This document shows, piece after piece, positions 37,639 to 47,087 of a stretch of 64,000 nucleotides of DNA. The notes beneath the pieces are model-generated. The model had not been told where the DNA came from. It searched no databases and saw only the letters and a list, made by a program, of their open reading frames with translations. The DNA lies in assembly GCF_023231945.1 (NCBI RefSeq), contig NZ_JAJLJH010000002.1, positions 62,001 to 126,000 of the forward strand, given 5' to 3'. Source of the DNA: Scleromatobacter humisilvae (GTDB taxonomy: Bacteria; Pseudomonadota; Gammaproteobacteria; Burkholderiales; Burkholderiaceae_C). Position 1 is the stretch's first letter, and each line of letters begins with the position of its first letter. The position numbers were made by a program, and so were the translations under genes.

Positions 37639-37790
37639 CGGGGCACGTCATTTGAAGGCGACGACGACCGCGAGGCCCGGCACCGCGGCGACCCGGCGAT
37701 AGCAGGACCTCGCCAGAGGGGCGTGCGGCGACATTGACGCTCATCGTGGCGGGCTCGCCTTGCGCGACAGCGAGGCAGACGCCGCCCGGG

Positions 37791-37796
37791 TACGAT
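37791..37796 (+). promoter_or_regulatory. Putative -10 element of rnhA, leaderless spacing
   Basis: TACGAT ends seven bases before the ATG at 37804, with no ribosome site between. It overlaps an upstream in-frame ATG at 37795, an argument against that start. Confidence 0.35.
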
Positions 37797-37803
37797 GCCG
37801 CCC

Positions 37804-38265
37804 ATGACAGAGAACTCGACGACCGAAGTGACGATCTACACGGACGGGGCCTGCAAGGGCAACCCCGGGCCGGGCGGCTGGGGCTGCTGGCTGTCGGCCA
37901 GCGGCAAGGAGCGCGAGCTGTTCGGCGGCGCGCTGCAGACGACCAACAACCGCATGGAGCTGACCGCGGTCATCAAGGGCCTGTCGGTGCTGACGCGGCG
38001 CTGCAGCGTGGCGATCTACACCGACAGCGAATACGTGCGCAACGGCATCATGACCTGGATCCACGGCTGGAAGCGCCGCGGCTGGAAGACGGCCGACGGC
38101 AAGCCGGTGAAGAACGTGGAGCTGTGGCAGCAGCTCGAGACGCTCGCCAACGCGCACGACGTGCAGTGGCACTGGGTCAAGGGCCACGCCGGCGACCCGG
38201 GCAACGAACGTGCGGACATGCTGGCCAACAAGGGCGTGCAGGCCGCGCTGGGCGGCCAGGGCTGA
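37804..38265 (+). CDS. rnhA: Ribonuclease HI
   Basis: A 153-residue enzyme that cleaves the RNA strand of RNA:DNA hybrids. The four acidic catalytic residues are visible: [17 protein letters not shown] (Asp), [10 protein letters not shown] (Glu), [12 protein letters not shown] (Asp) and [14 protein letters not shown] (Asp, with the His loop before it). The start at 37804 is preferred over the in-frame ATG at 37795, which would lie inside the putative -10. Its TGA abuts the convergent mobA stop codon. Confidence 0.95.
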   Translation: MTENSTTEVTIYTDGACKGNPGPGGWGCWLSASGKERELFGGALQTTNNRMELTAVIKGLSVLTRRCSVAIYTDSEYVRNGIMTWIHGWKRRGWKTADGKPVKNVELWQQLETLANAHDVQWHWVKGHAGDPGNERADMLANKGVQAALGGQG

Positions 38266-38847
38266 TCAGCGCGCGAGGTCGTCGAGCGTGTTGATGTTGG
38301 CGAAGGCCGCCGCGTCGTCGGGGCGGTCGAACGAGACCGGCGCCGCGTGCCGCGCGACCCAGCCTTCGACCTTGCGACCGCCGTCCGCGAGGTAGCGTTC
38401 GAGATCGTCGGCCAGCGCCGTCGACAACAGGCAGCAGACCGGCTCCAGCCGCTCGCCGCGCCGCACGACTGCGCCCGGCGCATCGCCCAGTCCTTGCGCG
38501 AGGCGTTCGACGAGATCGGCCGGCAGCCGCGGCGAGTCGCAGGGCACGACGGCCAGCCAGGGCGTCGTCGACGCTCGCAGACCGGCCAGGATGCCCGCCA
38601 GCGGGCCGGGGAAGTCGTCCGAGGCATCGGCCAGCACGCGCGCGCCGCGTGACGCGTATGCGAGCGCGTTGCGGTTCGCGCTGATCATCACCCCGCGCAC
38701 CTGCGGCGCGAGGCGCGCGAGCGCGTGGTCGACCAGCGGCTGCCCCTGCCAGGGCTGCAGGCCCTTGTCGACGCCACCCAGGCGCTGGCCGCGGCCCCCG
38801 GCCAGGACCAGGCCGGTGATGGCGTCGCGCGCGGGCGTGGCGGGCAT
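38266..38847 (-). CDS. mobA: Molybdenum cofactor guanylyltransferase
   Basis: A 193-residue nucleotidyltransferase that joins GMP to molybdopterin to form the MGD cofactor. It has the GTP-binding N terminus GLVLAGGRGQRLGGVDKGLQ, then PLVDHALARL, ISANRN, and the metal site VVPCDSPRLPADLV. The ATG overlaps the moaA stop codon by one base (TGATG), so the two are translationally coupled. Length is typical. Confidence 0.93.
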   Translation of the reverse strand: MPATPARDAITGLVLAGGRGQRLGGVDKGLQPWQGQPLVDHALARLAPQVRGVMISANRNALAYASRGARVLADASDDFPGPLAGILAGLRASTTPWLAVVPCDSPRLPADLVERLAQGLGDAPGAVVRRGERLEPVCCLLSTALADDLERYLADGGRKVEGWVARHAAPVSFDRPDDAAAFANINTLDDLAR

Positions 38848-39974
38848 CAGCCGCCGATGTAGTGCATCTCGACGCGGCGTTCTTCGGCGGCGTGCGGCGG
38901 CGTGGCGGCGGTGCGCAGCGCGGAGTAGCGGTCGTCGCGATGCGCCCAGAGGTGGTCGATCGCCGCGGCGATCTCGCCGTCGTCCACGCCGCCGCGCAGC
39001 AGCGCGCGCAGGTCGTGGCCGTGCGTGCCGAACAGGCACAGGTACAGCTGGCCGTCCGTGGACAGCCGCGCACGGTTGCAATTGCCGCAGAAGGCCTCGG
39101 TGACGCTCGAGATGAGGCCGATCTCCTGCCCCGTGTCATCGAAGCGCCAGCGCCTCGCCGTCTCGCCCTCGGCGCTCGCCGGCAATGCGGTCAGCGGGCC
39201 GATCTCGCGCAGGCGCGCGAGCACGTCGCGCGAGGGCAGCACGTCGTCGAGGCGCCAGCCGTTGGTCGAGCCGACGTCCATGAACTCGATGAAGCGCAGC
39301 ACGACATCGTTGCCGAAGCGCGCCTGCAGGGCTCGCGCCAGCGGCACGATCTGGTCGTCGTTCGTGCCCTTCTTGACGACCATGTTGACCTTGACCGGCG
39401 CGAAGCCGACGGCGATCGCGGTGGCGATGCCCTCGAGCACGTCCTCCACCGAGAAGTCGACGTCGTTCATGCGGCGGAACATGGCGTCGTCGATCGCGTC
39501 GAGACTGACGGTGACGCGCCCGAGCCCCGCGGCCTTCAACGCCGCGGCCTTGCGCGCGAGCAGCGAGCCGTTGGTGGTCAGCGTGAGATCGAGCGGCTGG
39601 CCGTCGGGCGTGCGCAGCGCGGCCAGCATCTCGACGAGGTGCTCGAAGTTGCGCCGCAGCAGCGGCTCGCCGCCGGTCAGGCGCAGCTTGCGCACGCCGG
39701 CCTGCGCGAACAGGCCCGCGAGCCGCGTGATCTCGTCGAAGCTCAGCAGCGCCGACTGCGGCAGGAACACGTGGTGGCTGTCGAAGACCTCCTTGGGCAT
39801 GCAGTAGCTGCAGCGGAAGTTGCATCGATCGGTGACGGAGATGCGCAGGTCGCGCAACGGCCGGGCCAGCGTGTCGAGGCGATCCTGGCCCGGCGCGAGG
39901 CCGCTTGCGGGCGCGCGCAGGCCCGTCGGCGCGGGGCCGCGCCGCAGGTCGTTGATTGCGAAGATCTTGCCCAT
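38847..39974 (-). CDS. moaA: GTP 3',8-cyclase (molybdenum cofactor biosynthesis protein A)
   Basis: A 375-residue radical-SAM enzyme for the first step of molybdopterin synthesis. The N-terminal cluster motif is CNFRCSYC (CxxxCxxC), followed by [11 protein letters not shown]. The C-terminal second [4Fe-4S] site is in [19 protein letters not shown]. The protein ends in the essential Gly-Gly (HYIGG). The N terminus has about 30 extra residues before the core. It is co-transcribed with mobA. Confidence 0.96.
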   Translation of the reverse strand: MGKIFAINDLRRGPAPTGLRAPASGLAPGQDRLDTLARPLRDLRISVTDRCNFRCSYCMPKEVFDSHHVFLPQSALLSFDEITRLAGLFAQAGVRKLRLTGGEPLLRRNFEHLVEMLAALRTPDGQPLDLTLTTNGSLLARKAAALKAAGLGRVTVSLDAIDDAMFRRMNDVDFSVEDVLEGIATAIAVGFAPVKVNMVVKKGTNDDQIVPLARALQARFGNDVVLRFIEFMDVGSTNGWRLDDVLPSRDVLARLREIGPLTALPASAEGETARRWRFDDTGQEIGLISSVTEAFCGNCNRARLSTDGQLYLCLFGTHGHDLRALLRGGVDDGEIAAAIDHLWAHRDDRYSALRTAATPPHAAEERRVEMHYIGG

Positions 39975-40033
39975 GCCTCGATTGTGCCCGGCCCGCGCGC
40001 TTGCGACGGCGGTCGGGCTATCGCCGGAAACGA

Positions 40034-40060
40034 CACGGCCCGCGCGAGGCGGGCCGTGCA
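40034..40060 (-). terminator. Probable terminator after the NlpC/P60 gene
   Basis: ACGGCCCGC-loop-GCGGGCCGT forms a nine-base stem between the NlpC/P60 stop codon and moaA; on the minus strand it is followed by GTCGTTT, a weak T-tract. Confidence 0.55.
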
Positions 40061-40079
40061 GGCGGAATCGGGGGAATGC

Positions 40080-40949
40080 TCAGCGCTCGGCGATCGCGCG
40101 GGCGAACGGCTCGTGCGTCGGGCCAAGCGACGTCGGCGCCGTGGCCGGCAGCGACGGCAGCGTGCTGCCCAGGCGCAGGCCCGACGGATTGAGCGAGGCC
40201 AGCTGGGCCGTCGGCGCGGCGGCCGCGGCGACGGGCGTGACGACCGGCTTGTCCAGCGCGCTCTGCCCCGAGAAGCGCGCCGTCAGCGACGCCAGCATCG
40301 AGGTGTTGGCGTTGCCGTTGGCGTCGGCCAGCTCGGGCACGCGGCGCGCGCCGGTGAAATGGCGCGCCCAGTAGGAAATGTTGATGTCCTCGATGCGCAC
40401 GGATTCACCGGTCCGGGGCGAGTGGATGAACTTGCCGTCGCCGAGGTAGATGCCCACGTGCGAGAAGGTGCGGCGCATCGTGTCGAAGAAGACGAGGTCG
40501 CCCGGCTTCAGGTCCTTCCTGTCGACCTTGGCGAGCTCGGGCGCGTTGGCCTGCTCGTCGGCGCGGTGCGGCAGCACGCGGCCGAGGCTGGACTCGAAGA
40601 CGTAGCGGGTGAAGCCCGAACAGTCGAAGCCGGTCTCGGCGGTGTTGCCGCCCAGCTTGTAGCGCACGCCCAGGAAGTTCATGGCGGAATCGACCAGGTT
40701 GGTCGTGCCGTCGCGCACCGTGGAGATCAGCTGCGAGCCCTTGCTGGCGACCGAGCTGGCCACCGAGTCGAGCAGGCCCTGGTCGTCGACCGGGCGCATC
40801 GCGGGTTGGCGCACGGACTGCGGGGCAGCCAGCGCCGTGCCCAGCGGCGCTCCAAGCGCCGCCGACATCATCAGGATCCCAACGAGTCGGGAGAGGTGGC
40901 GGGACGGCTCGGATGCCGTGGCCCCTCGGTTGTTCTTGATAATTCGCAC
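40080..40949 (-). CDS. NlpC/P60-family cell-wall peptidase
   Basis: A 289-residue exported protein. A GTG at 40949 is taken as start because it yields a basic N terminus before the hydrophobic signal (RLVGILMMSAALGAPLGTALAA). The NlpC/P60 domain has its catalytic Cys in GFDCSGFTRYVF and its His in TFSHVGIYLGDGKFIHSP, so it should hydrolyse D-gamma-glutamyl-diaminopimelate links in peptidoglycan peptides. A low-complexity Ala/Pro/Leu tail of about 90 residues follows. A good promoter sits so close that the transcript may begin at the GTG. If that is wrong, the ATG at 40874 is the alternative. Confidence 0.88.
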   Translation of the reverse strand: MRIIKNNRGATASEPSRHLSRLVGILMMSAALGAPLGTALAAPQSVRQPAMRPVDDQGLLDSVASSVASKGSQLISTVRDGTTNLVDSAMNFLGVRYKLGGNTAETGFDCSGFTRYVFESSLGRVLPHRADEQANAPELAKVDRKDLKPGDLVFFDTMRRTFSHVGIYLGDGKFIHSPRTGESVRIEDINISYWARHFTGARRVPELADANGNANTSMLASLTARFSGQSALDKPVVTPVAAAAAPTAQLASLNPSGLRLGSTLPSLPATAPTSLGPTHEPFARAIAER

Positions 40950-40955
40950 GGGGCC

Positions 40956-40985
40956 AGCATAACGTATGCCAGCTTTTCGGGTCAA
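40956..40985 (-). promoter_or_regulatory. Promoter of the NlpC/P60 gene
   Basis: On the minus strand, TTGACC (40985-40980), an 18-base spacer and TATGCT (40961-40956). The predicted start is at 40949, the first base of the GTG start codon, i.e. leaderless. Confidence 0.5.
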
Positions 40986-41197
40986 CCAGGGTGGCGGATA
41001 AAACCTGAGCAAATACAAAGACTTGCATGCAGTTACGTGCCGTCCAGCAGGGTTTGCACGAACGTTTCGGGTCGGTAAATCTGCATCTCGTCACATCGTG
41101 CGCGGAATTTCCGTCTACACGCAGTGACAATCGCGCGGCCGCTCGGCAAGGCGCCACGAACCCCTGTCGAGCAGCGTTTCCCGTTCCCGGAGAGCCG

Positions 41198-43258
41198 ATG
41201 AAGAGATCGAACGTGTTTCCCGCCGCGCTGGCGCTCGCGGCCGCCCTGGCGACGGCCGTGCCGTCGGCCGACGCGGCACCCGCGCGCCGGCGCGCCCCGG
41301 CCCATCCGAAGCCGATTCCGGTCAAGCCGGTGGTCGAGAACCCGGTCGCCGACCTGCCTTTCCCGAAGTTCGACCACGGCCCGCAGGTGGCTTCGGCGTG
41401 CACCACCGGCCTCGAGGGCGCGCTGATGCGCGTCAAGGAACTGGAAAAGCGCAAGGCCGGCGCCGACTGGCTCAAGGGCTGGGAGAACCTTTACAACTGG
41501 GAGGAAGACCAGAGCGGCGCGCTGATCTTCCTGCAGAACGTGCACCCGGACGCCGACGTGCGCACGGAGTCCGAGAAGTGCGAGCAGCGCTGGAGCGACT
41601 TCCAGGCGACGCTGGGCATGAACGAGGCGGTCTACCAGGGCGCGAAGCAGACGGTGGCCGTCCTGAAGGATCCGGTCGACAAGCGCGCCGCGCAGCGCGC
41701 GCTGGAGGCGTTCGAGGACTCCGGCGTCGCGCTGCCCAAGGACAAGCAGGCCCGCGCCAAGGCCATCGCCGACAAGCTGGCCACGCTGAGCCAGCAGTTC
41801 AACCGCAACATCCGCGACGCCCGCACGCTCGTCGCGTTCACCGACGCCGAGCTGAAGGGCGTGCCGGAGTCAGCCTGGAAGGAGCAGCCGCGCGACGCCG
41901 GCGGCAGGGTGACGCTGCCCATCGACGGCCCGATCTACGCCACCGTGATGCAGACCGCCGACGACGCCGGCGCGCGCGAGCGCCTGTGGCGCGCCAAGAC
42001 CAACGAGGGCGGCCCCGACAACCTGAAGCTGCTTGCGCAGATCGAGCAGCTGCGTCTGGAGCAGGCGAAGCTGTTCGGCTTCGCGAGCTATGACGAGTTC
42101 GTGCTGCGCCGGCGCATGGTGGAGTCGCCCGCGCGGGCCGCGAAGTTCCTGGACGACGTCCGCGCCGCGGTCGCCGAGCAGGACCAGCACGACGTCGCCG
42201 AGCTGCGCCAGGCCAAGGCGCGCCATCTCGGCCAGCCGCTGGAGTCCACCAAGCTGCAGCGCTGGGACACGATGTTCTATTCCGAGCGAGTGCTGCACGA
42301 TCGCTTCAACGTCGACGACGAGGCGTTCCGCCCGTACTTCCCGCCGCAGGACAGCCTGCGCTTCGTGATGCGCGTCGCCGAGAAGATGTTCGGCATCCGC
42401 TACGACAAGGTCGCCAACGCCAACGTCTGGGCGCCCGAGGTGCAGGCCTGGGCCGTCACCGACGTCGCGAGCAACAGGAAGATCGCCACGCTGTTCGTCG
42501 ACCCGACCCCGCGCGACGGCAAGTACAACCGCGCGGCCACGTGGAACTACCGCAATGGCGCGACGAGCGTGCCGCGCCAGGCGCAGTCGGCGCTCGTCGT
42601 GAACTTCGACAAGCGGGGCCTGACGCTGCGCGAGCTCGAGACGCTGATGCACGAGTTCGGCCACACGCTGCGCGACAACCTGTCGGCCACGCGCTACGCC
42701 AGCGACGCCGGCGAGAACGTGGCGCAGGACGTCGCCGAGGCGCCGTCGCAGATGCTGGAGGACTGGGTCTACGACAAGAAGGTGCTCAAGGTCTTCCAGG
42801 AGGTCTGCCCGACGTGCAAGCCCGTGCCCGACGACCTGGTCGACAAGGCCCGCGCCGCGCGCGACTTCGGCAAGGGCTCGCAGGTCGCGCGCCAGCAGCT
42901 CTACGCGGCCTACGACCTCGCGCTGCACGGCGCGGCCTCGCCCGACCCGATGGAGACGTGGGAGAAGATGGAAGCCGCGACCTCGCTGGGCTACGTCTCC
43001 GGAACGACCTTCCCGAGCGGCTTCGCGCACATCGCCGGTGGATACGGTGCCGGGTACTACGGCTACTTGTGGAGCCAGGCGGTGGCCGCCGACATGCGCA
43101 CCGCGTTCGCGTCCGACAAGCTCGACCCCAAGGTCGGCGCGCGCTTCCGCGCCACCGTGCTGGCCGAGGGCGCGCAGAAGCCGCCGCAGCAGGTCGTCAA
43201 GGATTTCCTCGGACGCGACGGCAGCTCGCAGGCGTTCTTCGACTGGCTGAAGAAGTGA
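41198..43258 (+). CDS. M3-family oligopeptidase (thimet-like), exported
   Basis: A 686-residue zinc metallopeptidase. It has a signal peptide (MKRSNVFPAALALAAAL, cleavage near PSADAAP) and a short Pro/Arg linker. The M3 catalytic domain carries LMHEFGHTLRD (HExxH) with the third ligand Glu in ENVAQDVAEAPSQM. The conserved GYVSGTTFPSGFAHIAGGYGAGYYGYLWS substrate-binding loop is present. M3 enzymes cut peptides of roughly 6-18 residues; a periplasmic location is less common than the cytoplasmic OpdA type. GGAGAGCC lies before the ATG at 41198. Divergent from the NlpC/P60 gene. Confidence 0.93.
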   Translation: MKRSNVFPAALALAAALATAVPSADAAPARRRAPAHPKPIPVKPVVENPVADLPFPKFDHGPQVASACTTGLEGALMRVKELEKRKAGADWLKGWENLYNWEEDQSGALIFLQNVHPDADVRTESEKCEQRWSDFQATLGMNEAVYQGAKQTVAVLKDPVDKRAAQRALEAFEDSGVALPKDKQARAKAIADKLATLSQQFNRNIRDARTLVAFTDAELKGVPESAWKEQPRDAGGRVTLPIDGPIYATVMQTADDAGARERLWRAKTNEGGPDNLKLLAQIEQLRLEQAKLFGFASYDEFVLRRRMVESPARAAKFLDDVRAAVAEQDQHDVAELRQAKARHLGQPLESTKLQRWDTMFYSERVLHDRFNVDDEAFRPYFPPQDSLRFVMRVAEKMFGIRYDKVANANVWAPEVQAWAVTDVASNRKIATLFVDPTPRDGKYNRAATWNYRNGATSVPRQAQSALVVNFDKRGLTLRELETLMHEFGHTLRDNLSATRYASDAGENVAQDVAEAPSQMLEDWVYDKKVLKVFQEVCPTCKPVPDDLVDKARAARDFGKGSQVARQQLYAAYDLALHGAASPDPMETWEKMEAATSLGYVSGTTFPSGFAHIAGGYGAGYYGYLWSQAVAADMRTAFASDKLDPKVGARFRATVLAEGAQKPPQQVVKDFLGRDGSSQAFFDWLKK

Positions 43259-43277
43259 CGTTCGTGGCCGGTCAATG

Positions 43278-43308
43278 AAAAAAGGGTCGCCGCGGCGACC
43301 CTTCTCGT
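43278..43308. terminator. Bidirectional terminator between M3 peptidase and PhoH genes
   Basis: AAAAAAGGGTCGCCG / CGGCGACCCTTCTC: a strong stem between convergent genes, with an A-tract that becomes a T-tract for the minus-strand transcript. Confidence 0.8.
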
Positions 43309-43324
43309 TGGCGGCGACGCCTGT

Positions 43325-45040
43325 TCAGAGCGCGTCCGACGCGAAATCCGCCAGCCGCGAGCGCTCGCCGCGCGCCAGCGTGATGTGCCCGCCGTGCGGC
43401 CAGCCCTTGAAGCGGTCGACCGCGTAGGTCAGGCCCGAGCTGCCCTCGGTGAGGTAGGGCGTGTCGATCTGCGCGAGGTTGCCGAGGCAGACGATCTTCG
43501 TGCCCGGGCCCGCGCGCGTGATCAGCGTCTTCATCTGCTTGGGCGTCAGGTTCTGCGCCTCGTCGATGATCACGAACTTGTTGAGGAAGGTGCGGCCGCG
43601 CATGAAGTTCAGGCTCTTGACCTTGATCTTCGAGCGCACGAGATCCTGCGTCGCCGCGCGGCCCCATTCGCCGGCGCCGCCGTCGCCCTTGGACAGCACC
43701 TCGAGGTTGTCGTCGAGCGCGCCCATCCACGGGCCCATCTTCTCTTCCTCGGTGCCGGGCAGGAAGCCGATGTCCTCGCCGACGGGCACCGTCACGCGGG
43801 TGACGATGATCTCACTGTAGCGGCGCTCGTCCATCACCTGCGCGAGGCCGCAGGCGAGCGTGGCCAGCGTCTTGCCGGTGCCGGCGGTGCCGGTCAGCGT
43901 GAGGAAATCGACCTCCGGATCCATCAGCAGGTTGAGCGCGAAGTTCTGCTCGCGGTTGCGCGCGGTGATGCCCCAGACGGCATTCTTCGCGTGCGTGAAG
44001 TCGCGCAGCGTCTTCAGCACCGCCGACTTGCCGGTGATCTCGGTGACGCGCGCATACAGCGGCGCGGCGCCCGGCGTCTCGAGGTAGACGAACTGGTTGA
44101 TCAGCAGCGAGGGCACGAGCGGGCCGACGATGCGGTAGAACGTGTGGCCGCCCTGGTTCCAGCTCTCCATCGTCTTGCCGTGCTTGTCCCAGAAATCCGG
44201 GGGCAGCGCGAGCACGCCGGTGTAGAGAAGGTCGCCGTCGTCCAGCGTCTTGTCGTTGAAGTAGTCCTCCGCGGGCAGGCCCAGCGCGCGCGCCTTGACG
44301 CGCATGTTGATGTCCTTGGACACCAGCACCACGTCGCGCGCGCCATGCTGTTCGCGCAGCGCCTGCACGACCGCCAGGATCTGGTTGTCGGCCTTGCCCT
44401 GCGGCAGGCCAGAGGGCGCCTTGGCATCGAGGAACTGGGTCTGGAAGAACAGCTTGCCGCCGGCCTCGCGATGGCCCGTCTTCGACAGCGGGATGCCCGC
44501 GACCGGATCGAGCGAGCCCTCGGTGGCCAGGCCGTCGAGGTCGCGCGAGACCTGGCGCGCGTTGCGCGCGACCTCGGTCATGCCCTTCTTGTGGTTGTCG
44601 AGCTCCTCCAGCGTGATCATCGGCAGGTAGACGTCGTGCTCCTCGAAGCGGAACATCGACGTCGGGTCGTGCAGCAGCACGTTGGTGTCGAGCACGAACA
44701 GCTTGGACGGCCCGCCCGAGCGCGCGCGCTTGCGGGCGCCGCCGAGGCTCGTCTTGGGCCTGGCCGCCGGGGCCGGCGCGATCGGATACGCGGCAGGGGC
44801 CTTCACGGGCAGGCCGCCGCCGGTGCCGGGCGCGCGCGCCGTGACGCCAGGAGCTGGCGCGGGCTTGGGCGCCGCCTTGGCGACGGCCGTCTCCGCACGG
44901 TCGTCATGAAGATCCAGCAGTTTCGACTTCGGGTCCGCGGCCTTCTGGCTGCGGCGGCTCGTCTTGGGAGCCGATTGCGATTCGTAGTCAGCAGCCGACA
45001 GAAGAGCTGCGCGAGTGGCGGGAGGCTTCGGAAGTGGCAT
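43325..45040 (-). CDS. PIN-PhoH family ATPase
   Basis: A 571-residue protein. After an Ala/Pro/Lys-rich N-terminal 105 residues comes a PIN nuclease domain (KLFVLDTNVLLHDPTSMF; acidic residues in ITLEELDNHKKG and ADNQILAVV), then a PhoH ATPase domain with Walker A LTGTAGTGKTLATLA and Walker B FVIIDEAQNLTPKQMKTL. This is the PhoH2 architecture, in which PIN is an RNase and PhoH a helicase-like motor. No PhoAT-type antitoxin gene lies in front. The GTP/ATP-binding and PIN acidic residues look intact. Confidence 0.93.
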   Translation of the reverse strand: MPLPKPPATRAALLSAADYESQSAPKTSRRSQKAADPKSKLLDLHDDRAETAVAKAAPKPAPAPGVTARAPGTGGGLPVKAPAAYPIAPAPAARPKTSLGGARKRARSGGPSKLFVLDTNVLLHDPTSMFRFEEHDVYLPMITLEELDNHKKGMTEVARNARQVSRDLDGLATEGSLDPVAGIPLSKTGHREAGGKLFFQTQFLDAKAPSGLPQGKADNQILAVVQALREQHGARDVVLVSKDINMRVKARALGLPAEDYFNDKTLDDGDLLYTGVLALPPDFWDKHGKTMESWNQGGHTFYRIVGPLVPSLLINQFVYLETPGAAPLYARVTEITGKSAVLKTLRDFTHAKNAVWGITARNREQNFALNLLMDPEVDFLTLTGTAGTGKTLATLACGLAQVMDERRYSEIIVTRVTVPVGEDIGFLPGTEEEKMGPWMGALDDNLEVLSKGDGGAGEWGRAATQDLVRSKIKVKSLNFMRGRTFLNKFVIIDEAQNLTPKQMKTLITRAGPGTKIVCLGNLAQIDTPYLTEGSSGLTYAVDRFKGWPHGGHITLARGERSRLADFASDAL

Positions 45041-45077
45041 GTGGGTGCGTACGAGTCGCGAGTTGGGGTTCAGGAAA

Positions 45078-45110
45078 CAAAAAAGCCGCGCAGGCAACCT
45101 GGGCGGCTTC
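45078..45110 (-). terminator. Rho-independent terminator after the beta-helix gene
   Basis: On the minus strand, GAAGCCGCCC...GCGGCTTTTTTG: a seven-base stem with a 13-base loop and a run of T, between the beta-helix gene and the PhoH start. Confidence 0.7.
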
Positions 45111-45213
45111 TTGTTGGGAGTGCACGGTCTTGTTCCACGGGCATGAAACCCATTATGCACATTCTCGGAGTCGCGTTTCGACATCAGTCCCCTAGACAGG
45201 TTGGGCGTCGATT

Positions 45214-47013
45214 TCAGGGCTTCGCGCCATTGTCCGATGCAGTCTGCGGATAGCCGACCAGGTCGATCGCCTCGGCGCCGGCCGACTTCGTCGCGGCACC
45301 GCTGTCGTTGACCACGTGCGCGATCGTGCCGCGGCCCGCCAGCGAGACCGTGACGAGGCTGTGCAGCCGCACGCCGGCGGTCTCGGGCACCTCGAACGCG
45401 CGCGACGCGACGACGTGCGAGTCGCGGCCGTCGCGCGTGAAGAAGCAGTAGCTGCCCAGGCCCCAGGCCTCGTGCCGCTTCACGCGGTCGCCGACCTTGT
45501 AGGCAGGCCAGCCCTGGCCGCGGCCGCTGCTCCAGCCGGCCTGGTCCGGCACGTCGTAGGGCATCTCGTTCTGGAAGAAGACCGTCTGGCCGTCCTCGCC
45601 GTTCCACTCGACCTCGGCCTTGCGGAAGTGCTCGACGAACAGCCCCGTGGCGAGCACGCGGTCGCCGTCGACGCGCACGCCGGTGTCGGCCGGATTGACG
45701 TTCCAGCCCGGCTTCACGCTGCCGTGATCGGCGCGCCAGGCCCACACGTGGTCGATGATCGCGTCGTTGCTGTCGACGACGAGGCTGGTGGTGGCCTTGC
45801 CCGCGACGGCGCCGCCGATGCGGAAGAACACGTCCTGGATCGTCACCGGATCGGCCGCGTGGCGCAGCGTCGAGCCGGCCTGGCCGACCACCAGCAGCGC
45901 GGCGCTGTCGACGGTGCCGGCATCGAACAGCAGGCCGGCGAGGCGCACGCCGTCGACGTCGGCCACGGCCATCGGCGTGACGCCGGCCACGGGCTGCAGC
46001 GTCGGGAAGCCCAGGCCCAGCACGACGGTGCCGGGCCGCGTGACGCGGATCGTCCGGTCGATCGGATAGACGCCAGGCGTCAGCAGCAGGTCGAGGCCCG
46101 CTGCCAGTGCGGCGTTGATCGTCGCTGCGGTGTCGCCGGGTCGGGCGACGAAGAAGTGCCGCAAGGGGATGGACGTGCCGGGCGTCGGCGAGCCCGCGCG
46201 CCAGCTCGCCCCCGACGCGTCGGTGCGCAGCACGGGCAGGAAGACGCGGTACTTGCCGGACTCGTCGACGAAGAGCCACGGCTTCTCGCGCGAGCGCGGC
46301 GTGGTGGCCAGCGTGGTGACGGGTGGCGTCGGGAATGATGTCGGCGGCGCGCCGATCACGCCCGACAGCACCGCGTTCCAGCCGCCGCTGCGCCAGCCGC
46401 CGACCTCGCTGTCCCGCGCGTACCACTGCTGCTGGCCACCGGTTTCCACGACGCCGTCGACACGGCTGTCGGCCAGGTAGCCGCCGCTCGAGTAGCCCTT
46501 GCCGTTGCCGTCGTTGGACGGGCTGAGGCGCAGCTTGCCGGCGACGTGCACGCGCCGCATCGGCGCCGCCTGCGAGACGGCCCACGTCGTCGTTCCGCCC
46601 GCGGGTTCGACCGCCAGGTTCTCGACCGAGCGGCAGAAGTTGATCAGCGCGTTGTCGCGGTCGTGCAGGTTCCAGCCGCTGTCGGCGACGACGTTGCCGG
46701 CGATGCGCACGTCGTCCGGCTCGCGGCCCAGGCCTTGCACCGACGTGTAGTAGCCGACCCGGGCGGTGACGGCATAGCGGCCCGGCTTGAACAGGAACGC
46801 GAAGCGTTGCGGGCCGAACTCCGCGTCGGGGCTCAGCAGCATCGAGTCGAACGCCTTGTCGAGCGCCGCCTGGATCGTCGCGGCGGGCGTCGCCGGATCG
46901 AAGATGCGGACGTTCGGGCCGAAGTCGGGCGCGTCGGGGGTCGCGATCGGCGTCTGCGCGTGCAAGCCGGTCGCGAGGGCGGCGAGGCACGCCGTCAGGA
47001 GGCGTCGTGCCAT
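45214..47013 (-). CDS. Secreted beta-helix (GH55/pectate-lyase-like) protein
   Basis: A 599-residue exported protein (signal peptide MARRLLTACLAALATGLHAQ). The N-terminal half has FDPATPAATIQAALDKAF then FLFKPGRYAVTARVGYYTSVQGLG, NALINFCRSVENLAVEP, TTTWAVSQAAPMRRVHV and GGYLADSRVDG. The second half restarts with GDTAATINAALAAGLDLLLTPGVYPID and VADVDGVRLAGLLFDAG. This duplicated layout is that of tandem right-handed beta-helices, as in GH55-type exo-beta-glucanases; close look-alikes are mostly known from actinomycetes. The substrate is uncertain. A LacI-type operator lies upstream. No sugar transporter is adjacent. Confidence 0.75.
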   Translation of the reverse strand: MARRLLTACLAALATGLHAQTPIATPDAPDFGPNVRIFDPATPAATIQAALDKAFDSMLLSPDAEFGPQRFAFLFKPGRYAVTARVGYYTSVQGLGREPDDVRIAGNVVADSGWNLHDRDNALINFCRSVENLAVEPAGGTTTWAVSQAAPMRRVHVAGKLRLSPSNDGNGKGYSSGGYLADSRVDGVVETGGQQQWYARDSEVGGWRSGGWNAVLSGVIGAPPTSFPTPPVTTLATTPRSREKPWLFVDESGKYRVFLPVLRTDASGASWRAGSPTPGTSIPLRHFFVARPGDTAATINAALAAGLDLLLTPGVYPIDRTIRVTRPGTVVLGLGFPTLQPVAGVTPMAVADVDGVRLAGLLFDAGTVDSAALLVVGQAGSTLRHAADPVTIQDVFFRIGGAVAGKATTSLVVDSNDAIIDHVWAWRADHGSVKPGWNVNPADTGVRVDGDRVLATGLFVEHFRKAEVEWNGEDGQTVFFQNEMPYDVPDQAGWSSGRGQGWPAYKVGDRVKRHEAWGLGSYCFFTRDGRDSHVVASRAFEVPETAGVRLHSLVTVSLAGRGTIAHVVNDSGAATKSAGAEAIDLVGYPQTASDNGAKP

Positions 47014-47059
47014 GTCTTGGAAGCGGTCGTGTTCATGGGCGGCCGATTGTGGCCGCGTA

Positions 47060-47073
47060 TGAAAACGCTTTCA
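47060..47073. promoter_or_regulatory. LacI/GalR-type operator upstream of the beta-helix gene
   Basis: TGAAAACGCTTTCA is a 14-bp palindrome with one mismatch and a central CG, the classical form bound by LacI-family sugar regulators. It lies 47 bp upstream of the beta-helix gene start and 15 bp after the 3' end of pepP. Confidence 0.6.
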
Positions 47074-47087
47074 AGGCAGGCGGCTCC

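Noticed and set aside
37639-37790. Possible small gene or RNA between the methyltransferase and rnhA
   Set aside because: No start with a ribosome site, no conserved motif and no stable hairpin with T-run was found; it is probably only a spacer with the rnhA promoter.
43325-46990. A single 1221-residue fusion joining the PhoH protein to upstream sequence
   Set aside because: The upstream half is the beta-helix gene read in the wrong frame; the PhoH start at 45040, with a terminator just before it, is much better supported.
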